A DNA stretch of 64,000 bases from Todiramphus chloris collaris (Eukaryota > Chordata > Aves > Coraciiformes > Alcedinidae), in contig JANVCC010010406.1 of NCBI GenBank assembly GCA_025345505.1, positions 9,838,598-9,902,597 of the forward strand, in the 5' to 3' direction. The translations under genes were made by a program, and so were the position numbers. The first letter of the stretch is position 1. Every line of letters starts with the position of its first letter. Below the pieces are notes generated by a model that was given only the letters and a program-made list of their open reading frames with translations, was not told the origin of the DNA and searched no databases. This document shows, piece by piece, positions 37,801-52,800 of this stretch.

Positions 37801-40800
37801 CCCTGGAGCATAGTTAGGGGCAGATAATATATATCTGATTCAGGTATAAGTACATATTCAAGAAATATCTGTTAAAGGCACAAACCAACATTTTCTTGTT
37901 TCAGGATAAGCCACCATTGTCCACTTGCAGCACATACATTTACACAGAGAAAGAAAAGACTCCATCCTTAAACGCTCAAACATAAAAACAAGAAACTCTA
38001 ATGTCTATTTTATCAAGTGATTTTTTTCATACAAAAATATTATCCACCATATAAAGATTGTTTTTGAGTTGGAAATGGCTTGAATTAACAAATAAGTTAC
38101 CCTGAAAATAAATTTCTCTCAACAGAAATATGTACACAATTTTACGGTAAATATTAGCTATCAAATTCTTTTAGATATGAAGTATTCATTGAACTGTCTG
38201 CAATTCCAGTTAACTAAAATATTCTTCTGAGTGTACATACTTTATCTCTTCTTCTAAAGCAGTTTTGAAGAGTTTGAGGAGGAGATATTCTTCTCGTTGA
38301 TTTGAGGCATAATTGTATAGAGTGAAGATGACCGTATCCATAAACTTGGTTGATTTGTTTTGTGGCATCTGGAAAATCAGCTTTGCCAGATATGTGGGAT
38401 TAGTCTACAAAAGAAACAAATTAGTTAAATACTATTGTCCAGGACAAACTACAGCCACTTGGGGGGCAGGTCTCTTCACATTTCTGTTAACACCAAAAAC
38501 ATGTACGTTATTCTGATATATGTAATTTTGCCACAGTGGCTTTAATTTTTTCCCAAATTCTAACACATAAGAAGCCCTGAATACTGCATAGTTAGTTTAT
38601 CTGTGAGTAGTACCAGTTAGAATTTCATTTGTAGTGTCTGAACTGTACCTCTGTGCATCAGGTCTATGTATACAATGACAATTTACCAAATTACAGTGGC
38701 CGTCTACCAAGAAGACATTGCATACTACGTATCCACTAAAGTATTAGAGGGCATCTGCCCTAGGAAGATCTAAAACTCTTCTAGATATACTAGACGAGAA
38801 AAACAGCAAAAGACCAGATGCATTATATGCTGTCAGCTGCATAGCAGACAACTAACTTCCTTTCCACCACATATAATGCATGGTAATAATGACAGTAATT
38901 TACATGGATTAAATGATACATGGAGGAAAACATTTCTGTGGTTTCAGTATGGAGTGAAGTAGGCTGAAGTTATTCTTAAGAAAAAATTAGCTATATTTCT
39001 TGTACTGTTTAAAGATAACAAGGATTTTCTTAAATACAGGGAACACTAAGTTGATCATAGTATTTGCTGCAATTTGCATACTGCTTTGGAAATCTCTTCA
39101 TGATCACTACTACAATCACTAAAAGCAAGCAATATATTTCTAGTTTTTCTTTAGCACTTCACTGCCATATTAATTTTTACATTAATACTTACCTGTAAAA
39201 GGTAGAATAAGTGTTGATAAGCCTCCAGTTTTTTTCTTCTCTCTTTACTCAAACCTTTGATACCCTGTTTGTCAACTGTAACCATCTCTTCCAGCTGACT
39301 TTTGCTCTTTTTGTTAAGTTTCTTACTGTGCAGTACCACATCCTGCAGACAAGTGATCAAAAACGTAGGTTATATATACACAAAAAAGGCAAACTGGAAA
39401 AATTAGCTTTTTCCCAACCATGTTAAATGTGATATTCCTCCAAAGGCCTCTATTAGCAACCTTGTATATTTTGCTGCTCTATTCAATAACCAGTCTTTTG
39501 AACATCTTTATCTTGTCACAAGTATGGCTTGCCAATAACGACCACCTGGAGAATCTCACCTCATGTACAGACTTGTTCATCATTTAGTTAACAATGAACA
39601 AGCTCTCAAATATGATCCAAAGTCCACTGCATTCTACCACAGAATGCTTAAAATCTGACAAGAAATTTCTATGGTCCACAAGTAGCAAAACAAAGTGACA
39701 TTCAGTAGCAAATTGACGTACCACTCAAGACAACAGCACAACCTCTAACACAAGGTATTTTGACAAGACTACTTAAGATGCACAAAGAATGCACGTGATT
39801 TACCAGGAGTATTTTAACTAATTGAGGGTGATGTGGCACAAGTTGCTCAGAGGGATTGTGTTCTCCACTCTTGGAGACATTCAAAATCTGTCTGGACATG
39901 GTTCTGGGCAATGTGCTCTGGGTGTCCCTGCTTGGGCAGGGAGGTTGTACCAGATGACATTCCAGGGTCCCTTCCAGCCTCAATCATTCTGATTATGTAA
40001 TCCTGAACTCCAAGATACGGAAAAGCTCATTGCGTACTACTAAGGGAGCCTGAACACAGCCTACTGACCTGAAGAGTGATTCTGTTTTTCACAAGCAGTC
40101 CAATCTTTATATCCATTAAGTTCAAGTCCTTCTCCAGCTGTTGATTGGATCGAATTTTTGTAACAACTTCTTGTCTTAACCTTGTTACTTCTAACTCTTC
40201 CTGAAAGTCTAAGTCACTTTGGTCCAAGAGGTAGGCAAATTTGCGCAGGACAGTCAAGGGTGGATTTTCAGCACCAACTATAGTTGAGGTAAATAGGCTT
40301 GTTAGTTGACATAATACTGAACACCCTTAAAACCCTCAGGAAACTGATCCCTGTGCAGAAAATTTGGAGACTGCAGAGAAAAACTTATGATTTAAAGCAA
40401 TATTTGTCATACCATGTAAGTAGAGCTATCCAAAATATTTCTGTCTGTAAAACAATTGGTTTACAAACACTTGCACCTGCTTTTGAGACTGAGAAATCCC
40501 AGGTGAAAGTTCAAAAAAACCCAAGCAAAGAAACCACCCAACACAGTGACATAGTTCTCCCCAGATATACAATATTCAATTGTTAACACTTACTTAGTAT
40601 TCTGTAGTCCTCCCTGGCTTTGTTTGCTCTCAGAAATGCTTGTATCTTCACAATTTCATCATTCTGGAAGGGACCAAGATTAGGCAAAAGAATCTAGTTA
40701 TGACATTTCTGCTCAGAAACACACTGCAGGACCTGCACCCTGTTTCCCGAGATACCCAAAATTACCCAGGCAGTCATGTTACCCTGTTTTAATGCTTCAT

Positions 40801-43800
40801 GTTCAAAATGGACTTACATGATCCTTGAAGTATTGCAGACGATTCCTGTAAGCTCTCTTTGCTAGCCACATTTTGACCCATGACTGAATCTGAAAATTAA
40901 ATAAAAATTAAATAGAAACTTAATGGACATTGCACAAACTGTTTTGTATGTTCTCAAACTCACTTTGACAGTCCTTTTCTGCAAGCATGCTGTTCACACA
41001 TGCTCAGAGCCATAGATGACTGTACCACTAAGACTTCTACCATCCAGTGACCAGATTACTGGTCTTCAGCTGTTGAAGTTCAAGCTCTACAGCCCATGTA
41101 TATCTTTTATCTTTGGAAGTAATTTCTACCTTTAAGTGTCAGTTCTGTTGTAAATCAGTCTCCTTCAGAAATGGGGGATCAATATCCCATCTGCAATCTA
41201 GAATCTACTCATGACATAGTATCTCATTACCATCTCAGAAAAGTGAACATTTTTCAGACAGATAGATATGACAGCTTTTAGTGAAACAATAACATACTGT
41301 CAGATCAAATATTTTCTAATTTAGTATTATAGAAAGAGAAGTATAAGGAAGTCTTTATTACGAACTGTTCAAGTTCAGCAAAGCCTGATAGAAGTTAAAT
41401 ACAGAGCTTTCAAGAAGCATTTTACTTAAATGTCAATTAACCTTCAACACCATGCACATTTCTGAGGCACAGTTCATTCCACTTTGTGGTCCCTGATTCC
41501 CAGCTGGTGGGAGATCAAAACAAGGGATAAAGCATGCTCAGGCCCCAAAACACATGGACAACTTACCTTAACAATAGCAGCAACATTGCCTTGAAGCAAC
41601 CTTAGTCTCTCCACATAGCTTTTCCTTTGTTTGAATCCTTTCCAGAAAGCCTGTTTTGTAAGATGCAGGAGACCATTATTACTAATAAGAAACTAATATT
41701 TATTCAAATCTACATATATAGACAAAAATCATTAGCAGTGCTTATGTTGCAGAGAAAAGCTGCTGTTGTGGTAAAAAGGTAACTAATGTGAAAGTAAGCT
41801 TTCCTCTATATTTTTAAGGTGCCTTTATACATTTCAACTTAATTTTGGCCAATCTCAGCACAAATACTTTGCTGCCCAATGCCATTTTGTTGCCTCTCCT
41901 GAAGCTATCTTTACTCTTATCACCAGTATATCCACATCTTTCAGTAACCCAGTCACAAGCTTCATCCCACATAGGAAAGATTGTTATGTCGTTCCCATTA
42001 CCTACAAAAGCTGTGCCTTCCTAACTGGAATCCCATAGTTCTTGGCCTGGCCTCCTTCTCAAGTATCTGGTCTTCCAGAGTCACTCAGGATCATCTTGTA
42101 CCACAGACAACATCCTAATTCCCTCACTTAGCTCTCCCTTTACTAGATCAGAAGCAAACTCTTGGCAAGGAGCACAATGACAGGAATAACACAGACACCC
42201 TCACCACCATTAACATTTTCCTTTCATGTCTATCCAGCCAATAACATCAGCCTCTATTTGTTGTCTTTTCATGTCAGTTCTATTTTAATATCAATAGAAA
42301 ACAGAGAACAACTTTACCTACATTTCTCCATATTTTTAAACTTGTTCACAGGCCCTGAATTTCTTAAAGAACAGTACAGTCCTTTACTAGGTTCATACAC
42401 CATGCCAGAAAATGAAAAGCCAATCCAAATGACAGCTGCTAGCAGTAAGGGTATTTATCACCATGAATAGTTAAATTAAGTTACTATATATTAAAAAAAA
42501 ATAAGTTCTACATTTTTCTATAATTTTTAATGGGGGTTGAATGATTTTTTTCAAGACTGGAATAAATTGCTCCTAACAGGAGGTGCTATTTCACTATTTA
42601 AAACCAGTATGCATGTATTTGTCAGTGTTCACACCCTCAGCCAAATGTTTCCTTTATACTCTTTTCTGAGTTCACCAAACTGAATTCATTCATGAAATAC
42701 TGCCAGAGTCCAAGAACACCAGGGCAGCTGCCACTCCCTACTCAGCTCTGACTTCATCAAGCAGAGGCAAACTACTTTTGATTGGGTATAGTCTAGAAAG
42801 GAATGTATTTCTTAAGTCATGCTTTGCCAAGGAATTCTCACTTTGATACTCAACAAATACCTTCTGATCTTGTACTATGCATAGTGAGGTGTACCACATA
42901 AAATTTGAGCACCTCAGAATAGAGCCAGGTCTATGTACTTTTGACCTTCTCCCACTTAAGTAACTAAGACTGCAGGAGTCTTCTAAAACTGGATATTTGC
43001 TTTTAAAAAGCACTATTATTCCAATTACTACAATAACATATTTGCAGATGTAGAAGTTTGAACTGTTGTTAATGAAACTGGGGAGACAGACCTTACAATT
43101 TTACCAGTAGTACTAATCAGCCACATTGTCTGTCCCATGCAGAATGTTGCCCAAGACACATTACTTTCTTGTTCCAGAACAATACCTGTATTTTGATGGC
43201 AGATGGTTCCTGTTTTTGAAGGTATGCTTTTCTCTCCTGATAATTTTTTCTGACTAAGAATCCCCTTGCACGGGCTTGCAGCTGAACAATCAGATTTTCA
43301 TTAGCACGCCACAGCTGCTCTCGATTGTAATCTGCTGTAGCTTGCCCAACAATGCTCTGTTAAAAGATCATGGGAAAAGGTTATTTAAAAGCAAAAAACT
43401 GCAAGCCAAAACCATCCTGAAATTTGGTCTGTATTGTCTCCATCATCTGTATAGCTTATGATCATCCTATCCCAGCCTCTCTGATTTACCCCTAGATTTT
43501 AATCAGTATGAAGAAAGACATTTTGCTACCGCTGAATTTTAATAAAGGGTAACTGAACTCCTTTGAAGCTTCAGCTGGGTATGCTATTTTGAGTGAGGTT
43601 TTTTATACTTTAAGAGAGTTCTGCTTTCCTAATACTTACAATTTTTCTTTTGTACAAGTCAGACATCTAGAAATGCTAACTGAGAGAGCTCTCTATAGAG
43701 AAGCACACTCAAGCACTGCTGCAGTCACTATTTCAGAAGGACCTACACTATGACTTGAGCCTGTTGTGCAGAAGATAGACTGCATCAGAATAAAGAAAAA

Positions 43801-46800
43801 ACAAAACAACGAAACATTTTGCACAGAAGCTTGTGTTCTATTTTGTTCTATTTCATGCTAACACAAAATCTCTACAGCAAGGGATTTTAAGTATCACACT
43901 CACTCTATTGAATTTGCAGGTAAAAGAATGCTGTCATATGATTAGATTTAAACACAACATGGTGCTTCCACCTGCCCTCAGAAATATTGTGAAATTCCTT
44001 GCTGTAGGTCAATGTGAAGTAAAAAAAAAATAAATAAAAGGATATGAAAGCAATCAGGCTTTACTCCATTGGTATCTGCTGGTGGCCATAAAAAGGAATG
44101 CTGTAACTTCCTGTTAGGAATTTCCTTCTTGTCAGACAGGAGTCTGTGCTACCACCACCTGCTTACACTTAAGCTGCTGCTATTGTCAGAAGAATATACT
44201 GAACTAAAGTGATCTTCAGTCTCATCCATCCCAGCCTCTTCACTTGATACTGCCATCTTGGTATCTCTCTCTCAAATATTTATGCTGTATTTGCAATAAA
44301 AAGCAAATGTTTCAGGAACCTACCTGGATTTCTTCACCAGTTAACCATGAAGCTTTTGGTACAACTCCTTCAGGGGCAACACAGGTACCTTCCTCAGTTT
44401 CCACATTGTAATAGTAATCATACATGTTTTTCATTACAAGTTTAATCCATGGACTTTCATTAGAATCTAAAAGCAATACATACCATTAGCACATATTTAT
44501 GCCCTGGTACACTGAAAAATTACATCTCTCGCTACCCATTTCCCATGTCTACATTTGCTATGAAGCTGTTTTACATGCAAAGTCACTATATGTCTTGTGA
44601 CACTTTGTAGTAAGGATGTTTTCAAAATATCCTGTTGGGGGGATCGGAACTGTTCTTCTAGAACGAAACAGCCATGAGTTTAGTAAAGATCCACTGCCTG
44701 CCAAATATGCCAAGTTAGTTCTTGCTCCTTGAACAGTGTGTGATGTATCTTCCATCACTCACATAAGTGGAACTGAGACAATGTTCATTAAAAAAAAAGC
44801 TGGTATTTTCTTCTGGCCAAATGCTGGTCTTATTGACAGTTAGCTCACACAGGACATTTCCTATCCACATTATCGCCTTGTTTAGTGCTTTGGTAAACAA
44901 TGTATCCTGACAGGCAGGAAAAGCCTCATTTCCTCATGGACAAAAGGCCCCAAGGTAAAGCTGATAGGGTGAATTATGCAAAATGCCTTCTCAAAACTCA
45001 TGTTGCAGGATTAAACATGCCCATCTACTGTAACAAAATGTATTACGTTGATAGTAATTTATTTAGTTAGCTAGCTAATTTTGGCTGCATTAACTGTGAC
45101 CAGCTTGTGGCTCTAACATGACAAAACATCCCTTTCTATGGGCAAGCCCTGGCTTTTGCTGATACCTGCTGCTCTGGCAATGCACAGGGATCATGAAGGG
45201 GCCATGAATACATTGGCAAAGCCTGGCTTGATCTTTGACAGTAACCCCTAAGGCTGAAACAAGCATCCTAACCCTTCTCTGCATCTGCTAACAGAAATGA
45301 TTAAAAAAATTAAAAATAAGAGTAATATGGTTTTCTGAGAGGATGGACTAGTCTAGTCATAGAGAAGCTGTCCTAAATTCCCTCAGAGGCTAGACTGACT
45401 CTAGAAAGAGTCAGTCTCTAGAAAGAGTCAGACTCTAGAAAGTCTTAGCTAGACTCTGGAAATTAGGCTCACTTCTCAGCATATACTGTGGTATGCATGA
45501 TGCGTGCAACAGTTCATCATCATATGAAAATCACTTAGGCAAGTGTAACACATCTGCAAAGACTTTAAACCAGAAACTGTCTTCCCTCAGTTTATGGCGA
45601 TTTTAGGTAAGACTTCTGTGCTAGTTTTTCCAGTTGCCTCAGTGGTATGGACACATGGAACTGTCCTATTCAGGGAGGTTTTTACCTTCTCTAGCTTTCA
45701 GGTGCTTGGCCTCAGACAGGTTTCTGAAGTAGGTTTCAGCACACTCAGGAATGACTCGTAATCCAAACTTGGACTGCAGTATCATAAGGATTGTCTGTGA
45801 ATCACCTTTCTCCAAGCTCTTGTTAATCATTGATGTTCCAACAGCCACTAGGGTAAAATAATGACTTAGAAAATTAAATGGTTTATACTCTATGCACCTA
45901 CAACTCTAACCTCCAGCAATTTCGGTAATGAATTTCTAAGGCTGGCACACTCAGACAGCATGACATACATAGCAGTTCAGTGCTTCACCCATTTGCAGCC
46001 TCCATCATACTTGTAAGGACAAGTATTTCAGAAAACAGCAAGCTTGTTAAATGAAAGCATGCCTGTGCACTCCGCCAAAGCTGGAGTGCAGCCACAGCAC
46101 AATAGAGTGGTCTAAGAGCATAGCTGCTTCCCCATCAAGTCAGATGACACAAGGGCAGGGTTTGATGATGGCAGGTACCCCCCAACTCAGCCTGCCCTAA
46201 CAGACAGGCCATCACCTGTGGATCACTTGGAAGTTTCTAGACAGGCACAAAGTCATTAGGCTACAGGCTGTAAACCGTAACATTCACTTCTACTGTACAA
46301 AATGGGAATAAAAACTGTTTGCCTTGGGAAGGGTCTTGCAACACTAACAACATCCTAGCTGTGATCCTGAAGTGACCCTTGTCCTTAGCCCCAGGAAGTT
46401 TTTTTATATCTGATGCATCAAATTCATGTCCTTGAGTTTGCCAGAGATGCAGCTTTTGCTTCCAAGGCACATAAAAATACCCTGAGAGGTGATGCTGTGA
46501 AGCACATTCATAGCTTGAGGTTATAGGAATTCAGAGTGTGGATAATGTCCTAATCATCCCTTACTTTATGCAAGTCCCACCATCACTGAAGTAGCTGATA
46601 CCACCACATCTGACAGCAGGTAGCAGCTTGTGCCACTTCCAAGTGCCTTAAATACTAGCAGTATATGCCACTTTAGAAAATGCTGCTCTGGTCTTTAATG
46701 GTGTTCCTTCACATCTAAATTCAAGATTCATGCACAGAGAAACAAGTGAATATACACATGTCTAGAACATATATGTTATATACTGAAGTGAACTTGGCTA

Positions 46801-49800
46801 CCTTTGCATCCCTGCAACACAAAGCACCTTGTCATGTGTATATCCAGATGAATACAAAAAAGGTCCTTTCCCACACACAGTGTTCTGCCCACACAAAGCT
46901 GACCAAAATGATGTTTTTTCTTTGTGGGTAGTTCCACTGTGGTGGAATGGATAGCTTTGGCTAGACAGTAACAGATCCATCTCCAAATACCTTGGCCACC
47001 AGCTGTTAGAGAGTAGCATAGGGGAAAGAGACCTGGGGGTCCTGATAGACAGTGGGATGACCATGAGCCAGCAAGCTGCCCTCATGGCCAAGAAGGACAA
47101 TGGCATCCTGGGGTGTGTTAGAAGGGGTGTAGTTAGTAGGTCAAGAGAGGTTCTTCCCCTCCCCCCACTGTGTTCAGTTCTGGGCCTCTCAGTTTGAGAA
47201 GGACAGGGAACTGCTTGAGAGAGTCCAGTGCAGAGCCACAAAGATGTTTAAGGGAGTGGAGCATCTCCCTTAGGAGGAAAGGCTGAGGGAGCTGGGTATC
47301 TTCAGCTTGGAGGAGACTGAGGGGTGACCTCATTAATGTTTATAAATACATAAAGGGCAAGAGCCAGGCTCTTCTCTGCTGTGTCCAATGATAGGACAAG
47401 GGGCAGTGGGTGTAAGATGGATCATAAGAGGTTCCACAGAAACAGAAGGAAACAGGAACAGAAGGAAAAACTTTTTCACTGTGAGGGTGACAGAGCTCTG
47501 GAACAGGCTGCCCAGAAGGTTGGTGGAGTCTCCTTCTCCGGAGATATTTAAAACCAACCTGGGCACATTCCTATGTGACCTGCTCTAGGTGATCCTGCTC
47601 TGGCAGGGGGGGTTGGACTAGATGATCTTTTGAGGTCCCCTCCAATCCTTAACATTCTGTGATTCTGTGAATGCATAACACCACACCAGCACCATCTGGA
47701 TTCCTACCAGATATCCTGACATTTTTCTGTACTTAGAAACAGACACCTGTCAAGCATACACATGCTCCCCATGAGACTGATGGCTTTGTACCACATGTGT
47801 GATATAATGATACCCAGACGTCCAGCCTCACCTGCAAGGAAGCAGGAAAAATGGGGAAGCCACAGTTTACCAGCTTGCTGATGCTGGATCAGGTAGCTCT
47901 GGGAACTCAGCCCTAATCATACATGGTCCCATGTGCTTCATCAACTTTGATCACCAGTATTTGAATGCTTTTTCTTCCTTCTTTTCATCCTATAGTTATG
48001 GTTACCAGAAGCTATTTTTATGAAGACAAAAGAGCACACAATCTAGCTAAGACTTTTTTTCCCTGTAGGTCCCCTGCCACTTGGCTTTTTCTTCTCTTTT
48101 GATTAATTATGTTTTTATATTTGAAGGGAAATGTGAAAAAAGTTTAGTAGGGAAAAAACCAATTCAGCAGAAATTATTCCTTTCCATTGAATTGCTAGAA
48201 ATTAATATTGCACCTGTGCTCTAAAGATAGACCATGTAAATCCTATAAAATTATAAACTAAATGAAGCTAGGCTATCCTCAGCTGCAGGAGAACTGGGGG
48301 CTCCAGTCTGCTCCTGCAGCAGTTGGGATGCCAGTACCAGATCAACACTGTGAAGGGCTCTTTTCCACAGCCATCCCTCCTTCAAAGAGCTATCATATAA
48401 AAAAAAGATGCATCTGTCTAGTGTCGTAAGCCTGAACTTCAACATGGCCAAAGAGCAGCTTTTTCCTGTAACATGGACTCATGACAGATCTTGCTTTGAC
48501 ATATGGACTCTTCCTGTGCAAGACAAAGGTTGGTATTGGTGTCTATTCCTGAAGGCTATACAGCTGATATTTGGCCAGTCTCACTTTGTCCTCCACTTAG
48601 ATAAAGAGTGCAATGTTTGAACTGATTCAAAAAGTGATGCAAGGTGATGAAAACTGCACAGCAAACACCACAAAGAATTAGGAAATACAACAGCATTTAC
48701 TGAACATGTCTTCCCAAATGAAGATACAAGATGCAGACTCCTTTACTGACAGGGGAGACAGTTTGTAAAAGCCCTTTACAGTTTTATTACTGGTAGTATT
48801 TAGTATTTATATAAGGCATAACAATTAGTTTGGAAGAAATCAAGACTGTTTCAGTACAGCTGTCAGTACCTTTTCTTATTTTACTGCTTATTTTACTGCC
48901 ATTACTGCAGCAATTTCAAAAGCCAATTTTCTTTTGATTGAAAAAAAAAGAACTTTGACTGCTTTGCAGAAGTTTTGGAGTGGGATGTGGGGAAGTTGTT
49001 TGCCTTTCAAAAATAGCTTATTTGAGACAGATCAAAAATAAACATTCATTTCCAAGTTGTGATCAAGCTGAACTTTAAGTTTAGACTATGTGAACACAAC
49101 ATGCTAAATTCCTGAGACAGGATGTGCTTGTTATAGGAATTGTCAGGTTCTGTTCTGCGGGGAAATTTTAAATCTCAGATTTTAGCTGCAAAACCTTAGA
49201 GCTCTTCTGAAGAATGTGCTGGGCGCTAACACTGTTCCCTTTCAACCCAGAGGGCAGAGTACAGAAGATTAGTAGTTATTTCCACAAGAGACTTGTTAAA
49301 ACAGTTCTAGTAATCATGCACACATTTTAAAAATCAAGTATTTAGTACAAACACAGATTATAGGAAAAGTTTTTACTACAGCTAGCTAGTGGATAGAACA
49401 ATGGCCTGGTATTGGCATCATTGTATCACACTGGTATATGGATAAATTCTATGTTAATTTCTTCAGGCCATGTATGAAATGTATGTTTAATGCTTTTATG
49501 CCAGGGGACACAAGTGAGAATGTTTCCAAGTTGCTTTTTAGCTTTAACTTACATCTGTTCATAAACTATGTATTTCCTTCCTTTCTCTGGGCTCAGATGT
49601 TTCCTCATGCCTCTGGGTAGTATTGATGGGAAGCTGTTTTTGTCCACAGAAAAAGTATCAACACTCCTGAGTACAAGAATCTTATCTGGGACAATGTGTG
49701 TGGGTGTCTGACCCATGTCAGAAAACACAAGACAGATGCTTTTAACTACAGGTGTGTGACCTACAAAAATACCGTGATTGTCCTCAGTGTATCTGGTTAA

Positions 49801-52800
49801 GACTGTATTAATTAAATCAATCCTAAAGTAACAGTAACACTAAATGCAATGTTTCTAGTAGCAGGAATAGATTTTATAATCGCTAGCTGTGTTTGTTTTC
49901 TTCCACCCACTGCTTCCCAGGCACTGACTACTGACATAGGCCGCCTGTAAGTAAACAGGCTGCTGGACTGTGCTAACGAAGGCTGAATGCAGCGCCAAAG
50001 GAATGCACCGACTTCAGCAGTTGTATTCACGAGCTCTTAGGGTGCAACAGAAGGCGACACTGACTCACCCGAAGCCAAGTCAAGCAGAAGGTGAAAAAAA
50101 ATACTCAATGCCAAGCTAACAGCCTCAGCTGGTTTGTGCTGGCTCCAGGCAGGAACAGGTAAGGATGCCACCATGCTGGTCTCCAGTGTGACCCATAAAC
50201 CCAGCTACAGTTGCTGCTCCTACATTACTTTACAAAGCTTATTAGGTAACATGGATATTTTTCTAAAATCATTATATTCAGTCCAGACTTTGACAGGGGG
50301 TGTTGAGTGCATCCAGTGCACAATGCCCTGACAGGATAAGCCTCCTCATTTTTTCCTACAGATTTCCTCCCCTTGAACAGATGAGAAGAGCATATACTTT
50401 TCCAAAAAGCCTGAGTGCTCTTTTTACATTACTTCTAAATTTAATATGTTCCTAACTTTTGTTTGTTAACACTTAATAAAAGGCATTATAATGAAATAGA
50501 AACAAGCAAAATTGTAAACATATAAGAAGTTTCTTACAACATTCATCGATATTTTACTTTTATATACACAAAATAAACTCCTGAACAGTATATCACTTCT
50601 CATTCACATATCCTTCTGTTTCACCAGCTATGTGAAAATACACTGGCACTAGAAATCTTGGCCATGATGTTAACCTATAAAACCAAATCCACCAAATTAT
50701 TAAACAAGCCTTAAAGATTACCACTTTAGATAAAACCAGCATCACCCCTGGGTATCTTAAGTCACCCAAAGTCCAGTATGACAAAGAACTTGTATTCATT
50801 TCTTTTTGTGTACTTAAAGAGCTGCCACACTTCCCTGATGTGTTGAAAATAAGTTACCAATTTCAGTTTTTTGAGACTAAGAAAAACAAGAGCAATGCAG
50901 ATGCAGGTTAATGCTTACATATTGCTGCTTCCTTTATATCATTATTGGCATCACTGATTCCTTTTTGTATTTCATCCAGCCACAGAAGCACTGATTCATC
51001 TTGGGATTCCTGGAAAAAAGGATAGAGTAAAGCCTTGAAAAACATGTATTATAAAAAAAGTTGTCTGAACATCCTGAGAAGGCTCCAATACACAACACCC
51101 TCTTGCAAAGCCCTTGGACACAAAAAAAGAATTTGACTTCTTAAAAATCAGCAATAAAACACATTCATATTCTTTTAACTCACTTGAATAAACTCCTCTT
51201 CAAGTACAAAGCTCAAAGTTTTCATGTATAGAAGACACAAACCTTCTAAAGATCAATACAGATTTTGAGTGAAGGTAAAAACATTTCCATTTCCACAATA
51301 TGTACGCAAGGTAATCTGCGTATCAAATAAAACCACATGTTATCAGGCAGCACTATGATCGTAGCATACAGCACAAAGCAGAAGACTGCAGGAAGTTGGC
51401 TTTCTTTCAGAATCCCTTATTTGGAAAGGATCTTAGTGTACACCTGAGTACACATTACATTAGAAAATAACTGCAATTGCATGGAAAGACAGTTCAGATT
51501 TAATGATGACTTAGTTTCAGGAATTATGCAGCAGAGCAGGTTTTGCTTTTCCTACAGGCTAACAGTGCATGGCAAGTCAAAATAGAAGGGGCAGGGAAGA
51601 GGGCTCAGCATCCCCACTCTGCCTGCCCAGGATCACCAATGAACCAACATTTCATCTGAGAAAATAGGGTTTTGGAGCTAGAGGGACGTTTAAAATCTAA
51701 TGAAATAGGCGGGGGAACAAAATTCATTCTAAAGAGGAAATAGGAGCGCCAGGTCAAAAACTGACTAATGAGGGAAACTGGTATGTACAGATTTGATAAA
51801 AATCTAGGAGTACATACGAATATTTCAGGAAAAGAAACAACTCAGAAACTCTCTCAAGTTAAAACAATATAGACAAAGGACCAGCATTGCAACGAATATC
51901 CCTGGTTTTGTGCCCAACTCCAGGCCAAAATCCACAAAATCTATTATCCACAAAAAATGCAAAGAGAAAACAGGGTAAAGAACTCTAAAGACAGACTATT
52001 CAGTTTGCATCATGTATGTAAACAAGGTAGCAGAATATGTAAATAGAATAGAATAGTGTCAGGTAATCTCCTGACAGTGGACATGCACTGCAAGTTTTTC
52101 TGACAAGGAAGTTAGAAATAACATTTTAAAGAGTGCATACTAAATTCACAAACTGCAGCTGACAACTTTGAGAAAAGGACTGAGAAACTAAAGAATTCAG
52201 AATTCCTTATCTGGTGTATTTAGTGTGTAAAAGTTGGACATGAGCAGACAAATACTGCTCTGGAGCCAGGTACAGCTTATGCTGAGCCTCACTGCTAGCT
52301 TGGAAGCCAGATGAAGAACTGGGCTATTTTTGTTTGCTTGAAGCAAGCTGTTGTTATTCAGCATTCGAGACACAAAAAAAAGGACAGACAGAAAAAGGAT
52401 CAACAAAACAGCAGATGAAAATAGGGGAAAGGTTTTAGAGCCTGCAGCCTGTGGGAACTGTCTGAGCAGAGCCAACAGCTGGATCAGAGGAGCACAGAGA
52501 GCTAACAGTGGGTAGAAAAGGAGGTAGAAAGCAAAGCAGAGCTTTCTGAAGGCAAGTTTCTATGTGTGGCTTGATTTCACCTCTGCATTTGCTAAACTGA
52601 GAACAACACACTTTTCCAAGCCTGGCTTCTTCCTCAAGTGAGGTAACAGAGTTCATCAACATGGCATTTCAGTCTATAGATGAGACCCTTGAGGATTTAT
52701 TAAACACGCCCTTTGATTTTTTCAGAAGGCACGTTTTTACCCCAAATATCTCTACGTAAAAATTCCAGTAGAACCCCCCACATTGGCTTCAGGCTTGTGG

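Noticed and set aside
39702..39983. 93-codon minus-strand frame
   Set aside because: It is the reverse complement of a CR1 tail fragment.
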